Positions 8,785 through 18,115 are shown, counted from the stretch's first letter. The stretch: DNA of 64,000 nucleotides from Agarivorans sp050870875 (GCF_050870875.2 NZ_CP194041.2:2046001-2110000); one strand, 5' to 3'. The notes: generated by a model not told the origin, from the sequence alone. A program made the numbers and translations.

Positions 8785-11133
8785 ATGACCTTAGAGCGTT
8801 CAGAACGATTTGAAATTCCTGTATTGCCGCTACGTGATGTAGTGGTATATCCACACATGGTTATTCCACTATTTGTTGGTCGTGAAAAGTCTATTCGTTG
8901 CTTAGAAAGCGCGATGAACCAAGACAAACAAGTCTTATTAGTGGCGCAAAAAGATGCAAGCAATGATAATCCACAAGTGGAAGATTTATACACTGTAGGC
9001 ACGGTGGCTAATATTCTGCAGCTCTTAAAACTGCCTGACGGCACTGTAAAAGTGTTGGTTGAAGGTAGCCAACGGGCTAAGTTAGAAGAAATTATTCAGG
9101 AAGACGAGTACTATGTGGCCTCTGCTGAGTATGTTGTCTCTGTGCTGCCTGATGAGAAAGAGCAAGAAGTTATGGTTCGTTCAGCGATTAGCCAATTTGA
9201 AGGTTACATCAAGCTGAACAAAAAAATTCCACCTGAAGTATTAACCTCAGTCTCTGGAATTGATGACGCTGCACGTCTAGCGGATACCATGGCTGCGCAT
9301 ATGCCGTTGAAGCTTGAAGATAAGCAATCAGTATTGGAGCTCTCTAGTATCCCCGAGCGACTCGAATATTTGATGGCCATGATGGAGTCAGAGATTGATT
9401 TGTTGCAGGTTGAGAAAAAAATTCGAGGCCGTGTTAAGAAGCAAATGGAAAAGAGCCAGCGCGAATATTATTTGAATGAGCAAATGAAGGCGATTCAAAA
9501 AGAGCTGGGTGAATCTGAAGATGGTCAAGATGAATTTGAACAGCTTTCTTTGCGGATTGACGAAGCTCGCATGCCCAAGGAAGCCAAAGAAAAAACTTTG
9601 GCCGAATTAAATAAGTTGAAAATGATGTCGCCCATGTCAGCTGAAGCGACCGTGGTGCGTGGTTATGTTGATTGGATGCTCAGTGTTCCTTGGGTAAAAC
9701 GCTCCAAAGTTAAACGTGATTTAGCCAAAGCTGAGGAAGTACTGAATCAAGACCACTATGGTTTAGAAAAAGTTAAAGAGCGCATTTTGGAATACTTGGC
9801 GGTGCAAAGCCGAGTGAACAAATTGAAAGGACCCATTTTATGCTTAGTGGGGCCTCCTGGCGTAGGTAAGACCTCCTTAGGCCAATCGATTGCTAAGTCC
9901 ACCGGGCGTAAGTACGTTCGTATGGCTTTAGGCGGCGTTCGCGATGAAGCCGAAATTCGTGGGCATCGTAGAACTTATATTGGTTCTATGCCGGGTAAGT
10001 TGATTCAAAAAATGTCGAAGGTTGCGGTGAAAAACCCACTCTTCTTGTTGGATGAAATCGACAAAATGGCCTCTGATATGCGTGGCGATCCTGCTTCTGC
10101 GCTACTCGAAGTTCTCGATCCGGAGCAAAATAATAGTTTTAACGATCACTATCTAGAAGTTGACTACGACCTTTCTGATGTCATGTTTGTGGCAACTTCA
10201 AACTCAATGAATATTCCGGGTCCTTTGCTCGATCGAATGGAAGTGATTCGGCTATCGGGTTATACCGAGGATGAAAAGCTTAATATTGCCAAACAGCACC
10301 TCATTAGTAAGCAAATTAAGCGTAATGGTTTGAAAGAGCATGAGATCGTCATTGACGATAGTGCCATTATTGGCATTATCCGTTATTACACCCGAGAAGC
10401 TGGGGTTCGTAACTTAGAACGCGAGATTTCTAAGTTATGCCGTAAAGCGGTAAAAGAAATTTTGTTGGATAAATCGATCAAGAAAGTCGAAATTAGCCAA
10501 AAGAATCTCAGTCAGTATTTAGGTGTGCAACGCTGCGATTATGGTAAAGCCGATGAGAATAACCGTGTGGGTATGGTCACAGGCCTTGCATGGACTGAAG
10601 TTGGTGGGGATCTACTTACCATAGAAACCGCCTCTGTTCCGGGTAAAGGTAAGTTAACTTATACCGGTTCCTTGGGTGACGTGATGCAGGAGTCAATTCA
10701 AGCTGCGATGACAGTGGTTCGTTCGAGAGCCGATAAGTGGCGGATCAATAGTGATTTTTATGAGAAACGCGATATCCATGTGCATGTTCCTGAAGGTGCA
10801 ACACCAAAGGATGGACCAAGTGCGGGTGTCGCAATGTGTACTGCTTTGGTGTCTAGTTTAACGGGAAATCCAGTGAAAGCCGAAGTTGCGATGACTGGCG
10901 AAATTACCTTACGCGGAGAAGTATTGCCGATTGGTGGTTTAAAAGAGAAACTGTTGGCAGCTCACCGTGGTGGAATTAAAACGGTGCTTATTCCAAAGGA
11001 AAATGAAAGAGATCTGGAAGAAATACCACAAAATGTCATTGGAGACTTAAAAATCATCCCAGTGCGTTGGATTGAGCAGGTGTTAGAAGCTGCTTTAGAG
11101 CAAAATCCTGAAGCCTTTGAGGTAAAAGCTTGA
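8785..11133 (+). CDS. lon: ATP-dependent protease Lon (LonA)
   Basis: Lon unfolds and degrades misfolded and specific regulatory proteins in the cytoplasm as a hexameric ring. The 782-residue protein has the LonA layout: N-terminal substrate-recognition domain with coiled coil (1 to about 310), AAA+ module with Walker A GPPGVGKTS near 355 and Walker B FLLDEIDKM, and a C-terminal protease domain with the Ser-Lys dyad at Ser679 (PKDGPSAGVAM) and Lys722 (GGLKEKLLA). Length and numbering match E. coli Lon. AAAGAGG precedes the ATG. Unlike E. coli, it is not preceded by clpP-clpX; the lon-hupB-ppiD order is kept. A sigma-32-type promoter precedes it. Confidence 0.98.
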   Translation: MTLERSERFEIPVLPLRDVVVYPHMVIPLFVGREKSIRCLESAMNQDKQVLLVAQKDASNDNPQVEDLYTVGTVANILQLLKLPDGTVKVLVEGSQRAKLEEIIQEDEYYVASAEYVVSVLPDEKEQEVMVRSAISQFEGYIKLNKKIPPEVLTSVSGIDDAARLADTMAAHMPLKLEDKQSVLELSSIPERLEYLMAMMESEIDLLQVEKKIRGRVKKQMEKSQREYYLNEQMKAIQKELGESEDGQDEFEQLSLRIDEARMPKEAKEKTLAELNKLKMMSPMSAEATVVRGYVDWMLSVPWVKRSKVKRDLAKAEEVLNQDHYGLEKVKERILEYLAVQSRVNKLKGPILCLVGPPGVGKTSLGQSIAKSTGRKYVRMALGGVRDEAEIRGHRRTYIGSMPGKLIQKMSKVAVKNPLFLLDEIDKMASDMRGDPASALLEVLDPEQNNSFNDHYLEVDYDLSDVMFVATSNSMNIPGPLLDRMEVIRLSGYTEDEKLNIAKQHLISKQIKRNGLKEHEIVIDDSAIIGIIRYYTREAGVRNLEREISKLCRKAVKEILLDKSIKKVEISQKNLSQYLGVQRCDYGKADENNRVGMVTGLAWTEVGGDLLTIETASVPGKGKLTYTGSLGDVMQESIQAAMTVVRSRADKWRINSDFYEKRDIHVHVPEGATPKDGPSAGVAMCTALVSSLTGNPVKAEVAMTGEITLRGEVLPIGGLKEKLLAAHRGGIKTVLIPKENERDLEEIPQNVIGDLKIIPVRWIEQVLEAALEQNPEAFEVKA

Positions 11134-11174
11134 GTCAATGCAAATAAACGCAATTCAATCGTAAAATAATTCTT

Positions 11175-11210
11175 GCCAGCCTTGTTTAAGGGCTATAGCC
11201 TAAGGCTGGC
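11175..11210 (+). terminator. Strong hairpin after lon
   Basis: GCCAGCCTT and AAGGCTGGC form a perfect 9-bp stem, with a second GGCTATAGCC palindrome in the loop. No T-run follows, so it may be a transcript-stabilising or factor-assisted end rather than a classical terminator. Confidence 0.5.
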
Positions 11211-11345
11211 ATATAAGCTGTTATGATAAATTAATAGTATATAAATTAACTAACTGTAGACTGACTAGCCTGGTTCTGAGCCGCAAACAATAGGGAACTT
11301 TTCCCGCGGTAAAATGAAAAGGAATAACAACAAGGGGAACCCATT

Positions 11346-11618
11346 GTGAATAAAGCTCAACTCGTAGACAAAATCGCTGAAGGTGCAGATATTTCTAAGG
11401 CCGCTGCCGGTCGTGCTCTTGATTCTTTTATCGAAGCTATTTCTGATTCGTTGAAAGAAGGCGATAATGTTGCCTTAGTAGGTTTTGGTACTTTTCAAGT
11501 GAAAGAACGTTCGGCTCGTACTGGCCGTAACCCACAAACCGGTGCAGAAATTCAAATTGCCGCTGCTAACGTACCTTCGTTTAAAGCCGGCAAAGCGTTG
11601 AAAGACGCAGTAAACTAA
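11346..11618 (+). CDS. hupB: Nucleoid protein HU-beta
   Basis: HU is a small dimeric histone-like protein that bends and compacts DNA. The 90-residue protein has the full family pattern: MNKAQLVDKIA start, the VGFGTF turn at about 46-51, and the DNA-binding arm with GRNPQTGAEIQI at about 60-71. The start is GTG, preceded by AAGGGGAA. It stands between lon and ppiD as in many gammaproteobacteria, which is the setting of the beta subunit. A strong terminator follows, so it is expressed as a single gene. Confidence 0.97.
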   Translation: MNKAQLVDKIAEGADISKAAAGRALDSFIEAISDSLKEGDNVALVGFGTFQVKERSARTGRNPQTGAEIQIAAANVPSFKAGKALKDAVN

Positions 11619-11650
11619 TTGTCAGCTGTAGATTGATTTGCGGTCTGTCA

Positions 11651-11676
11651 AAGGCGCATCCTACGATGCGCTTTTT
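11651..11676 (+). terminator. Rho-independent terminator of hupB
   Basis: GCGCATC and GATGCGC form a 7-bp stem around CTAC, followed by five T, 33 bp after hupB. Confidence 0.85.
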
Positions 11677-11706
11677 CATTATTTATGTGGTAAAGAGTAA
11701 CTAAGC

Positions 11707-13596
11707 ATGTTGGAAAAGCTCCGTGAAGGAAGCCAAGGTCCGGTAGCCAAGATCATCCTCGGTCTGGTCATTTTATCTTTTGCACTGGCTGGTGTTGGTA
11801 GTTATATTGCGAGTCCAAGCGAACAATTAGCAGCAACCGTGAATGGCGAATCAATTAGTCGTGCCGAATTTGATAAAGCCTATCAAAATGAACGGGCGCG
11901 ATTAGAAAATCAATTTGGTGACGCCTTTAATCAATTAGCCGCTGACCCAAGCTATATGGCCCAATTTAGAAATAACGTGTTAGACCGTATGGTGTCAGAA
12001 CGTTTACTTGATCAAGCCGCTGAACAGTATGGACTCAGAATCAGTGATGCACAGCTTAAGTCGCAAATTCTCAAAATGCCAGAGTTCCAAGTTGACGGGC
12101 GTTTTGATAATGACCGCTATTTAGCGGTACTTTCTCGAGCACATTTTCAGCCGAGTCAATTTCGCGATATGATGCGTAATGACTTGACTCGTCAACAGTT
12201 GCAAAACGCTTTATTAGGCAGTGAGTTTGCGTTACCGAGTGAAGCAGAGCTACTGGCGAAGTTAAATCAACAAACTCGTGATGTTCGCTATGTGACGATC
12301 CCAACTGCAAATTTCGTTGCGGCAGAGAAGCCTTCAAGCGAAGATTTAAAGGCTTATTATCAAGCACATAAAGATAGCTTCAAAACAGAAGAGTCGGTTG
12401 ATGTTGAGTATATTTTAGTTGATGCTGATGAATTGGCTAAAACTATCGCAGTAAGTCCTGAGGAAATAGATCAATTCTATAAGGCAAATAGTCAAACTTA
12501 TACTCAGCCAGAAAAGCGTAAAGTTGCCCATATTTTGGTTAATTTTGGTGACGACGAAGCCGCTGCGCTAACAAAAGCAGAACAGTTATTAGCCAAACTC
12601 AATCAAGGTGAAGATTTTGCGGCCTTAGCTGCAGAGTCATCCGACGATAGCTTTAGTGGTGAAAAAGGCGGTGAGCTTGATTGGTTCGAAAGTGGAGTGA
12701 TGGACCCAGCATTTGATGAGGCCGCCTTCGCGCTTGCACAGAAAGGCGATGTGAGTCCAATTGTTAAATCCGCTTTTGGTTACCATTTAATTAAGTTGCT
12801 TGATGTACAAACTGCACAAGTGAAGCCGCTCGACCAAGTGAGTGAGCAAATCAGCCAACAATTACGACATGAAAAGGCACAAACAGCGTTTTATGAACAA
12901 GCGCAAAAAGTGGCTGAGCTGTCTTTTGAAGTTCCTGATTCTTTAGTTGAAGTGGCTAGCGAGACAGGCCTTAAGCTTGAAACGGTTAAGGGTTTAAGTC
13001 GTACTAATGCAAATGCAGTTTTAGGGCAAGCGCAGGTGATAAGTAAGCTATTCGACCCAGAATTTATTGCTGAAGGTTTAAATAGTGATGTTATTCAACT
13101 GGCGGATAATAGCTCTGTAGTGGTTCGTGTTACTGGACACTCGGCGGCGATCGTGAAACCTTTCGAAGTCGTTGAATCGCAAATTGCCAGTAATTTAACC
13201 CAATCTAGAGCGACTCAAGCAGCCCAAGCATATGCAGACAAGTTGATTGCTGCGCTAAAATCTGGTGAAGGCTTAGATGATTTGCTTTATCAGCAACACT
13301 TACAGTTTACGACTAAGAGTAAATTGACTCGGGATAGCCAAGAGTTAGAGCCGCAAGTTATTCGGCATTTATTTATGATGGCTAAACCGTTAGCGCAGAA
13401 AGTTGCCGGGCGAATAAGCACAATGAATGGTGATCAGCTAGTATTACAGCTTACCGCTGTCAATGAGGTGGAAACCGTAGAAAGCACAGAGACTCAGCGT
13501 TGGTTACAACAGCTGGCCAGCATTAAAACAGAAGCGAGTTACCAAACCTTGATTGACTTATTAAAGAGTAAAGCAGAGATTAAAACTTTGCTGTAA
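11707..13596 (+). CDS. ppiD: Periplasmic chaperone / peptidyl-prolyl isomerase PpiD
   Basis: PpiD is anchored in the inner membrane next to the Sec translocon and helps outer-membrane and periplasmic proteins fold as they emerge. The 629-residue protein has a single N-terminal membrane segment (about 16-36), a SurA-like N-terminal chaperone region (about 40-250), and a parvulin domain (about 268-365) that starts at KVAHILV and contains the SGEKGGELDWF turn. A long C-terminal alpha-rich region follows. Length is close to the E. coli protein (623). The gene follows hupB, its usual neighbour, and is closed by its own terminator. Catalytic activity of PpiD parvulin domains is weak in known members, so chaperone work is the main role. 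Confidence 0.95.
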   Translation: MLEKLREGSQGPVAKIILGLVILSFALAGVGSYIASPSEQLAATVNGESISRAEFDKAYQNERARLENQFGDAFNQLAADPSYMAQFRNNVLDRMVSERLLDQAAEQYGLRISDAQLKSQILKMPEFQVDGRFDNDRYLAVLSRAHFQPSQFRDMMRNDLTRQQLQNALLGSEFALPSEAELLAKLNQQTRDVRYVTIPTANFVAAEKPSSEDLKAYYQAHKDSFKTEESVDVEYILVDADELAKTIAVSPEEIDQFYKANSQTYTQPEKRKVAHILVNFGDDEAAALTKAEQLLAKLNQGEDFAALAAESSDDSFSGEKGGELDWFESGVMDPAFDEAAFALAQKGDVSPIVKSAFGYHLIKLLDVQTAQVKPLDQVSEQISQQLRHEKAQTAFYEQAQKVAELSFEVPDSLVEVASETGLKLETVKGLSRTNANAVLGQAQVISKLFDPEFIAEGLNSDVIQLADNSSVVVRVTGHSAAIVKPFEVVESQIASNLTQSRATQAAQAYADKLIAALKSGEGLDDLLYQQHLQFTTKSKLTRDSQELEPQVIRHLFMMAKPLAQKVAGRISTMNGDQLVLQLTAVNEVETVESTETQRWLQQLASIKTEASYQTLIDLLKSKAEIKTLL

Positions 13597-13624
13597 ACCT
13601 TATGTTGAGTTAACAAGCGAATAG

Positions 13625-13645
13625 AAGGGCGGTTTCGCCCTTTTT
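13625..13645 (+). terminator. Rho-independent terminator of ppiD
   Basis: AAGGGCG and CGCCCTT around GTTT with a T-run, 28 bp after ppiD. Confidence 0.85.
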
Positions 13646-13662
13646 ATTTATCGGAGACGTTG

Positions 13663-14025
13663 GTGAAAAAATCCTTAGTATTAATTTCGGCTTTGGTGGT
13701 TATCGCCCTAGGGGTGTTAGCATTTTTGTATTTTTCTTATCCAGAGTTAGTTGGAGCAAAGCGAAGAGTGACGATTAATCCTTTAATCGGAACTTGGGAA
13801 TCTGAGCAGGCATTTTATGGCAAGAAAGATCGCTTGGTATTTGATCAAATAGGACAGCTAAAGTCTGGGAGTCGGGTCGCCACTCAATACGAAATCAAAG
13901 GTGAACGCGTGATCGTCACTTCGGCAGACAAAGTGGTAGAGTATAAAATCGCAAAAGACGGTTTATATCTTGATGCTTATTTACCGAGAGCGGGTCGAGT
14001 GAGATATAACAAGGTGAATAAATAA
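13663..14025 (+). CDS. Small membrane-anchored protein of unknown function (possibly DUF2850-like)
   Basis: About 120 residues. GTG at 13663 is taken as the start because GGAG lies 6 bp upstream; a TTG at 13660 is too close to it. One N-terminal hydrophobic segment (about 4-25) would anchor the protein facing the periplasm. The rest is a compact beta-rich domain with GTWESEQ near residue 43 and a repeating strand pattern to the end, reminiscent of small DUF2850-type proteins of Vibrio and Shewanella; that assignment is from memory and weak. It follows ppiD after a terminator and converges on fabV. No function is proposed. Confidence 0.65.
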   Translation: MKKSLVLISALVVIALGVLAFLYFSYPELVGAKRRVTINPLIGTWESEQAFYGKKDRLVFDQIGQLKSGSRVATQYEIKGERVIVTSADKVVEYKIAKDGLYLDAYLPRAGRVRYNKVNK

Positions 14026-14111
14026 CATAAATTGAACTCGGGATAATCAATCGCTTGATGACGTTGGTATTACTCTTTCTATATTCCGAATTCTGTTTAA
14101 AGTGAAAGAAT

Positions 14112-14143
14112 AAAGAGCCGCTCAATTGTTGGGCGGCTCTTTT
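14112..14143. terminator. Bidirectional terminator between the small ORF and fabV
   Basis: AAAGAGCCGC and GCGGCTCTTT form a stem with A- and T-runs on both sides, placed between two convergent genes. Confidence 0.85.
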
Positions 14144-14147
14144 GTCA

Positions 14148-15353
14148 TTAGGCGACTTCAATCACGTTGAAAGGAACCAAGGTATTGACGTCTGCTTCAT
14201 AGTCAATTCCGGCAATACCAAAACCAAATAGTTTCAAAAACTCGGCTTTATAGTAGTCGTAATCCGTATGTTGACGCAGGTTTTCGGTGGTGATTTGTGG
14301 CCATAAATCAACACAAGCTTGTTGAATATCTTCGGCTAACTCCCAATCATCAAGACGTAAGCGATTGCTCTCATCAAGCTCTGGAGCATTGCCGTCTGTA
14401 CGATAGAGGCGTTGACTAAACATCCGATAGATTTGTTCCATACAGCCTTCATGAACGCCTTTTTGTTTCATGATCTTAAACACCATTGAGATGTAAAGTG
14501 GCATCACAGGGATCGCTGAGCTAGCTTGAGTCACGACACTCTTCAGTACCGCAACGTTGGCGCTGCCATCACGTGTGGCTAATTTTTCATTTAAAGATAC
14601 GGCGGCACGATCTAAATCCATTTTGGCTTTACCCAAAGCGCCATCCCAGTAAATTGGCCAAGTTAATGCGGTGCCAATATAACTATAGGCAACGGTTTTA
14701 CAGCCTTGGGCGAGTACGCCCGCTTCATCCAGCGCTTTAATCCAAAGCTCCCAGTCTTCGCCACCCATTACCGTGATTGTATCTGCGATCTCTTGTTCTG
14801 TCGCAGGCTCAACACTGGTTTCAATAATGGTATCTTTATTGGTATCTACGGCGGTTGCGCTGTAGGTTTCACCAATAGGTTTTAGGCTGGAGCGTATTAG
14901 TTCTCCGGTATCTGGGAGCTTCCTTACTGGAGACGCTAAGGAATAAACTACTAAGTCAATTTGTCCTAGATCTTGCTTAATCAAGTCAACAGCTGCCTGC
15001 TTGGCTTGATGTGAGAAGGCATCACCATTAATGCTTTTGGCATATAAACCAGCTTCGTGAGCTTTTTGATCGAAGGCCGCAGCATTATACCAACCAGCAG
15101 TTCCTGGTTTCTTTTCTGTTGCTGCTTTCTCAAAGAAAACACCAATGGTTGCGGCGCCATTGCCGAAGGCCGCTGCGATACGTGAAGATAAACCATAACC
15201 GCTGGATGACCCGACAACCAATACTCTTTTTGGCCCATTTTTTATTGGGCCTTGCTGTTTGGTGTAGTCAATTTGCTCTTGGACATTGGCAGCACAACCA
15301 AGCGGATGGGTGGTTGTACAAATAAAACCACGGATCTTAGGTTTGATAATCAT
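14148..15353 (-). CDS. fabV: Enoyl-ACP reductase FabV (NADH)
   Basis: FabV carries out the last reduction of each fatty-acid elongation cycle, turning trans-2-enoyl-ACP into acyl-ACP with NADH. The 401-residue protein shows the extended short-chain dehydrogenase features of FabV: the nucleotide loop GSSSGYGLSSR at 48-58, and the Tyr-x8-Lys catalytic pair at Tyr235 and Lys244 (YWDGALGKAK), instead of the Tyr-x6-Lys of FabI. The opening MIIKPKIRGFICTTTHPLGC is characteristic. FabV enzymes described in Vibrio and Pseudomonas are much less sensitive to triclosan than FabI. The gene stands alone between a terminator and a long spacer. Confidence 0.97.
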   Translation of the reverse strand: MIIKPKIRGFICTTTHPLGCAANVQEQIDYTKQQGPIKNGPKRVLVVGSSSGYGLSSRIAAAFGNGAATIGVFFEKAATEKKPGTAGWYNAAAFDQKAHEAGLYAKSINGDAFSHQAKQAAVDLIKQDLGQIDLVVYSLASPVRKLPDTGELIRSSLKPIGETYSATAVDTNKDTIIETSVEPATEQEIADTITVMGGEDWELWIKALDEAGVLAQGCKTVAYSYIGTALTWPIYWDGALGKAKMDLDRAAVSLNEKLATRDGSANVAVLKSVVTQASSAIPVMPLYISMVFKIMKQKGVHEGCMEQIYRMFSQRLYRTDGNAPELDESNRLRLDDWELAEDIQQACVDLWPQITTENLRQHTDYDYYKAEFLKLFGFGIAGIDYEADVNTLVPFNVIEVA

Positions 15354-15817
15354 ATTCGTTCCTTAAAGTCACCCAAAGAGGGGGAAGTAGTTTGTTTCAT
15401 CACTATTTTTTATGCGCCGATTTTAGCACGTTTGTTTATAAAGTGGCATGGCAGCGGGCTGATCAGAGCAGTTGCCTAAAATATTCTGAAGAAAGGTAGA
15501 TTTGGTTTATTTAAGGTGCTCTTACTGATTATTACAATGCGTCACGCTGGCTTATTGAGTACCAATTACGCGCGTGTACTATCGTCTATTATTATGACAT
15601 TTATGACTTTAAACTTTGGGTTGGTAGGTAATAGAATTTCTCAATTTATATATTTTGATTTTACTCATGGCAGCGGGTCGTTTTGCAGCTACGCATACAA
15701 AGATATGAGTGGTGGACTTATAGCCGCTATTGGTGAGTTCAAGCAAACTTAAAACGATGGCCGACGATTCATAGGCAAAGGGCTTAAACAGCCGAAGATA
15801 ATAGCCTTTGAAAAGCG
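15354..15817. other. Gene-poor spacer between fabV and tRNA-Pro
   Basis: About 460 bp. It must hold the fabV promoter. Open frames here (15516-15752 is the longest) lack a ribosome-binding site and recognisable protein features. The 12-mer CATGGCAGCGGG occurs twice (15447-15458 and 15666-15677), and an imperfect inverted repeat lies at 15776-15810. Confidence 0.5.
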
Positions 15818-15847
15818 AAAGCCCGTCGCGATTAGGCGACGGGCTTT
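15818..15847 (-). terminator. Terminator of the tRNA-Pro transcript
   Basis: AAAGCCCGTCGC and GCGACGGGCTTT form a 12-bp perfect stem around GATTAG, starting 4 bp after the tRNA 3' end on the reverse strand. Confidence 0.85.
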
Positions 15848-15851
15848 AATG

Positions 15852-15928
15852 TGGTCGGTACGAGAGGATTTGAACCTCCGACCCCTGACACCCCATGACA
15901 GTGCGCTACCAAGCTGCGCTACGTACCG
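15852..15928 (-). tRNA. tRNA-Pro (anticodon GGG)
   Basis: 77 nt including an encoded CCA. The acceptor arms CGGTACG / CGTACCG pair, the D-arm reads AGCGCAGCTTGGTAGCGC, the anticodon loop reads ATGGGGT (anticodon GGG, G37) on a stem with the same T-T mismatch as E. coli proL, and the T-arm reads GGAGGTTCAAATCCTC. It lies next to yejM as in E. coli. It reads the CCC and CCU codons. Confidence 0.97.
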
Positions 15929-16015
15929 ATTTGAGCTGTGAATTTACTTAGGTATCGGTCCGCTGTCAATACACGGCCTACTAATTTGTGTTCGATTGCT
16001 CAGTGAATAGGCAAA

Positions 16016-17830
16016 TTAGGGCTGTGGCTGATAAAAACGTTTTAAATCGTTCAATACTTGTACCAACATCGGGACTGAAACAGGGGCATTACTGGGCTCT
16101 AGTTCCCGATTAAATACCCGATAACTTCCGGATTTATTAAACAAGGTAATTTGATTTTGTTGAACAACGGCTTGTTGTTCCTGGTTGCCAATTAATATCC
16201 AATCACGCTTGCGTTTTTTGAAGATATTTTGCCCACTGCTATAGCCATTTGGGTTTGAGTTTACGCCGAGCAAACCTTCTAATAGGGTGGGTGCTAGATC
16301 GTTATGACTGGTATCACCATGTTGTAGCGTTGGTGTTTGCTTGGGCCAAGATATAAATAACGGAACTTGCGTTTGATAGCGGCTAAAGTTGCTACCATTG
16401 CCCCAGTAGTTGCTGTTGTTATCGCCTAATTCGTTACCATAATCAGAGGTGAAGATGAGTATGGTTTTCTCTAGTTGGTCACTTTGGCTTAGTTGTTCAT
16501 AAACTTTTGCAAGTTGTCGATCGAGCTGCTGGGCTGCTTGTTGATAGCCGCTACGTAATGAGTCGGGGGTGACGACTTGGATGGCGTCACCGTTACCATT
16601 ATCAAACGCAGCAACGCCATTTAAATAAAGAAAGTTAAACCAAGGTAATTGGGAGAACTTGCTTTGCTGCCAGATTAACCATTTTTGAATCGCTTGTTTA
16701 TCGCCTTTCGCCCCGCTTGGCCATTCGGTCATATCGAGGTTTTTAACACCGGCGAAGCTGGTTCCGGCGAGTTCAGGGTGGTTTACTCCACGGCTACTGA
16801 AGAGCTCGATTTGGTAGTTATGTGCTTGCAGTGCGGATATGAGTACTGGGCTTTGATGTTGCTTGATAATATTAGACCAATAGCTGCTTGGGATGCCATA
16901 GAACAAGCTGAATAAACCTTCTTGTGCTCGATTACCACCGCTATAGTGACTAAAAAACTGACTAGAACGTTTGGCTTGTTTCCAGCTGTTGGGCATTGTT
17001 TGTTGATTGAGGGCGTCCCAGCGTAGGCCTTCTACGACAATCAGCATCACATTGTAGTGTTGTGCCGTAGGTGCATATTTCAGTGAAGAGATAGGGTAGC
17101 GTAATCCGCCTAGCTTTGCTGTCTCGCGTTTATTGACTTGTTGGTAATATGCATCAACATCGAAAATCCCTTGTTCTTGTAAAAAACTACGAGCAGTGAG
17201 TGGGTAGAACAATGGGTAGTTGTTTTTTTGTTGAGTAATCGAGCGATAATCGGTTGCGTCTGCCCAAGCGTGCACCAGATGAGTAAGCAAAAAACAAATA
17301 AATAGTAATACGGCGATAGGTACGCCTAAATGGGCATGCTCTAAACGTCGTAAATATTTCCAACAGAGTCGGGCCAGCCATAACTCTAGCAAGAAGATGA
17401 ACGGTACCGCGACAAATAGTAAGTTAAGGGTGTTTGCTTGGCTATTTTGCTCTTTATCGACTAAGAGTTCCAGTAAGACTGGATTAAGATGAAGATTAAA
17501 GGAGGCGAATACCTCGGTATCAACAATCAGTAGACTAACCCCTAAAGTGGCAAAGAGCGCGCCAACAAAACGAAGGGTGCGATTGCTGGGGAATACAAAA
17601 CTGAGGGGGAATAGGGTCACCAAAAAAAGTACAAAGCCAATAAATGAAAATTGGCCCAACCAACTGATCAGTAAATAACTCTGGCCTAAAAATGTCTCTG
17701 GCGCTGCGGCCAACACTAAATAACGTAAGCCTACAATTAATGAAAGAATGATATTAGACAAACAAAACCAATGTCCCCAGCTGATTAACTGTGACACCTT
17801 GTCTCGGTACTGCTTTGAGTTATTTACCAT
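16016..17830 (-). CDS. yejM: Inner-membrane LPS-control protein YejM (PbgA/LapC)
   Basis: YejM/LapC is an inner-membrane protein with a periplasmic sulfatase-fold domain. In E. coli it senses LPS and restrains LapB-FtsH degradation of LpxC, setting the rate of LPS synthesis. The 604-residue protein has five predicted N-terminal membrane segments (about residues 15-180), a linker, and a globular domain with a sulfatase-like pattern (VEGLRWDALN near 270, SGGNRAQEGLFSLFYG near 300, and TSDYGNELGD in the second half). The gene starts 28 bp after yejL, giving a yejL-yejM pair transcribed toward tRNA-Pro, as in E. coli. Identity by length, topology and neighbours is firm. Confidence 0.93.
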   Translation of the reverse strand: MVNNSKQYRDKVSQLISWGHWFCLSNIILSLIVGLRYLVLAAAPETFLGQSYLLISWLGQFSFIGFVLFLVTLFPLSFVFPSNRTLRFVGALFATLGVSLLIVDTEVFASFNLHLNPVLLELLVDKEQNSQANTLNLLFVAVPFIFLLELWLARLCWKYLRRLEHAHLGVPIAVLLFICFLLTHLVHAWADATDYRSITQQKNNYPLFYPLTARSFLQEQGIFDVDAYYQQVNKRETAKLGGLRYPISSLKYAPTAQHYNVMLIVVEGLRWDALNQQTMPNSWKQAKRSSQFFSHYSGGNRAQEGLFSLFYGIPSSYWSNIIKQHQSPVLISALQAHNYQIELFSSRGVNHPELAGTSFAGVKNLDMTEWPSGAKGDKQAIQKWLIWQQSKFSQLPWFNFLYLNGVAAFDNGNGDAIQVVTPDSLRSGYQQAAQQLDRQLAKVYEQLSQSDQLEKTILIFTSDYGNELGDNNSNYWGNGSNFSRYQTQVPLFISWPKQTPTLQHGDTSHNDLAPTLLEGLLGVNSNPNGYSSGQNIFKKRKRDWILIGNQEQQAVVQQNQITLFNKSGSYRVFNRELEPSNAPVSVPMLVQVLNDLKRFYQPQP

Positions 17831-17858
17831 TGATTGTTCTTAAGTCCTTCAGGGTAGC

Positions 17859-18077
17859 CTATGATTCACTGATTGAACTTTTCAGTGCTTTTGAGAAACC
17901 TTCGGCAAGAGTCTTCCTTTGCTCTGGAGCAACACGTTGATTAATCAGGCAAGTCGTTGCATTACCTAACACCATTAATGCTAAATCGGTGGTTACATTA
18001 TGGTTGTTGACTACTTTGAGTACATCATTTAGTAATTGTTCCACTTGCTCTGTGGAATATTTTGAAACTATTGCCAT
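17859..18077 (-). CDS. yejL: YejL family protein (DUF1414/UPF0352)
   Basis: 72-residue small helical protein, the usual length. The opening MAIVSKYSTEQVEQLLNDV and the internal ALMVLGNATTCLINQRV are family hallmarks. The function is not known; it forms a dimer in solved structures of the family. It is the first gene of the yejL-yejM pair and is divergent from yejK with 74 bp between them, the same arrangement as in E. coli. Confidence 0.95.
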   Translation of the reverse strand: MAIVSKYSTEQVEQLLNDVLKVVNNHNVTTDLALMVLGNATTCLINQRVAPEQRKTLAEGFSKALKSSISES

Positions 18078-18109
18078 TTCTTCTCTGCAAAATTAACGAT
18101 AAAGACGCG

Positions 18110-18115
18110 TATAAT
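18110..18115 (+). promoter_or_regulatory. Likely -10 box of yejK
   Basis: TATAAT 36 bp before the yejK start in the 74-bp yejL/yejK spacer. No clear -35 is seen. Confidence 0.4.

Noticed and set aside
15447..15677. 12-mer CATGGCAGCGGG present twice, 219 bp apart
   Set aside because: Short, only two copies, no symmetrical context; not enough to call an att site or repeat family despite the nearby tRNA gene.
15516..15752. 78-codon frame between fabV and tRNA-Pro
   Set aside because: No ribosome-binding site, no recognisable protein pattern, and it lies in an AT-rich spacer; treated as chance.
15852..15928. tRNA-Pro as an integration site for a genomic island
   Set aside because: No integrase gene and no direct repeat of the tRNA 3' end are seen nearby, and flanking genes are core genes in conserved order.
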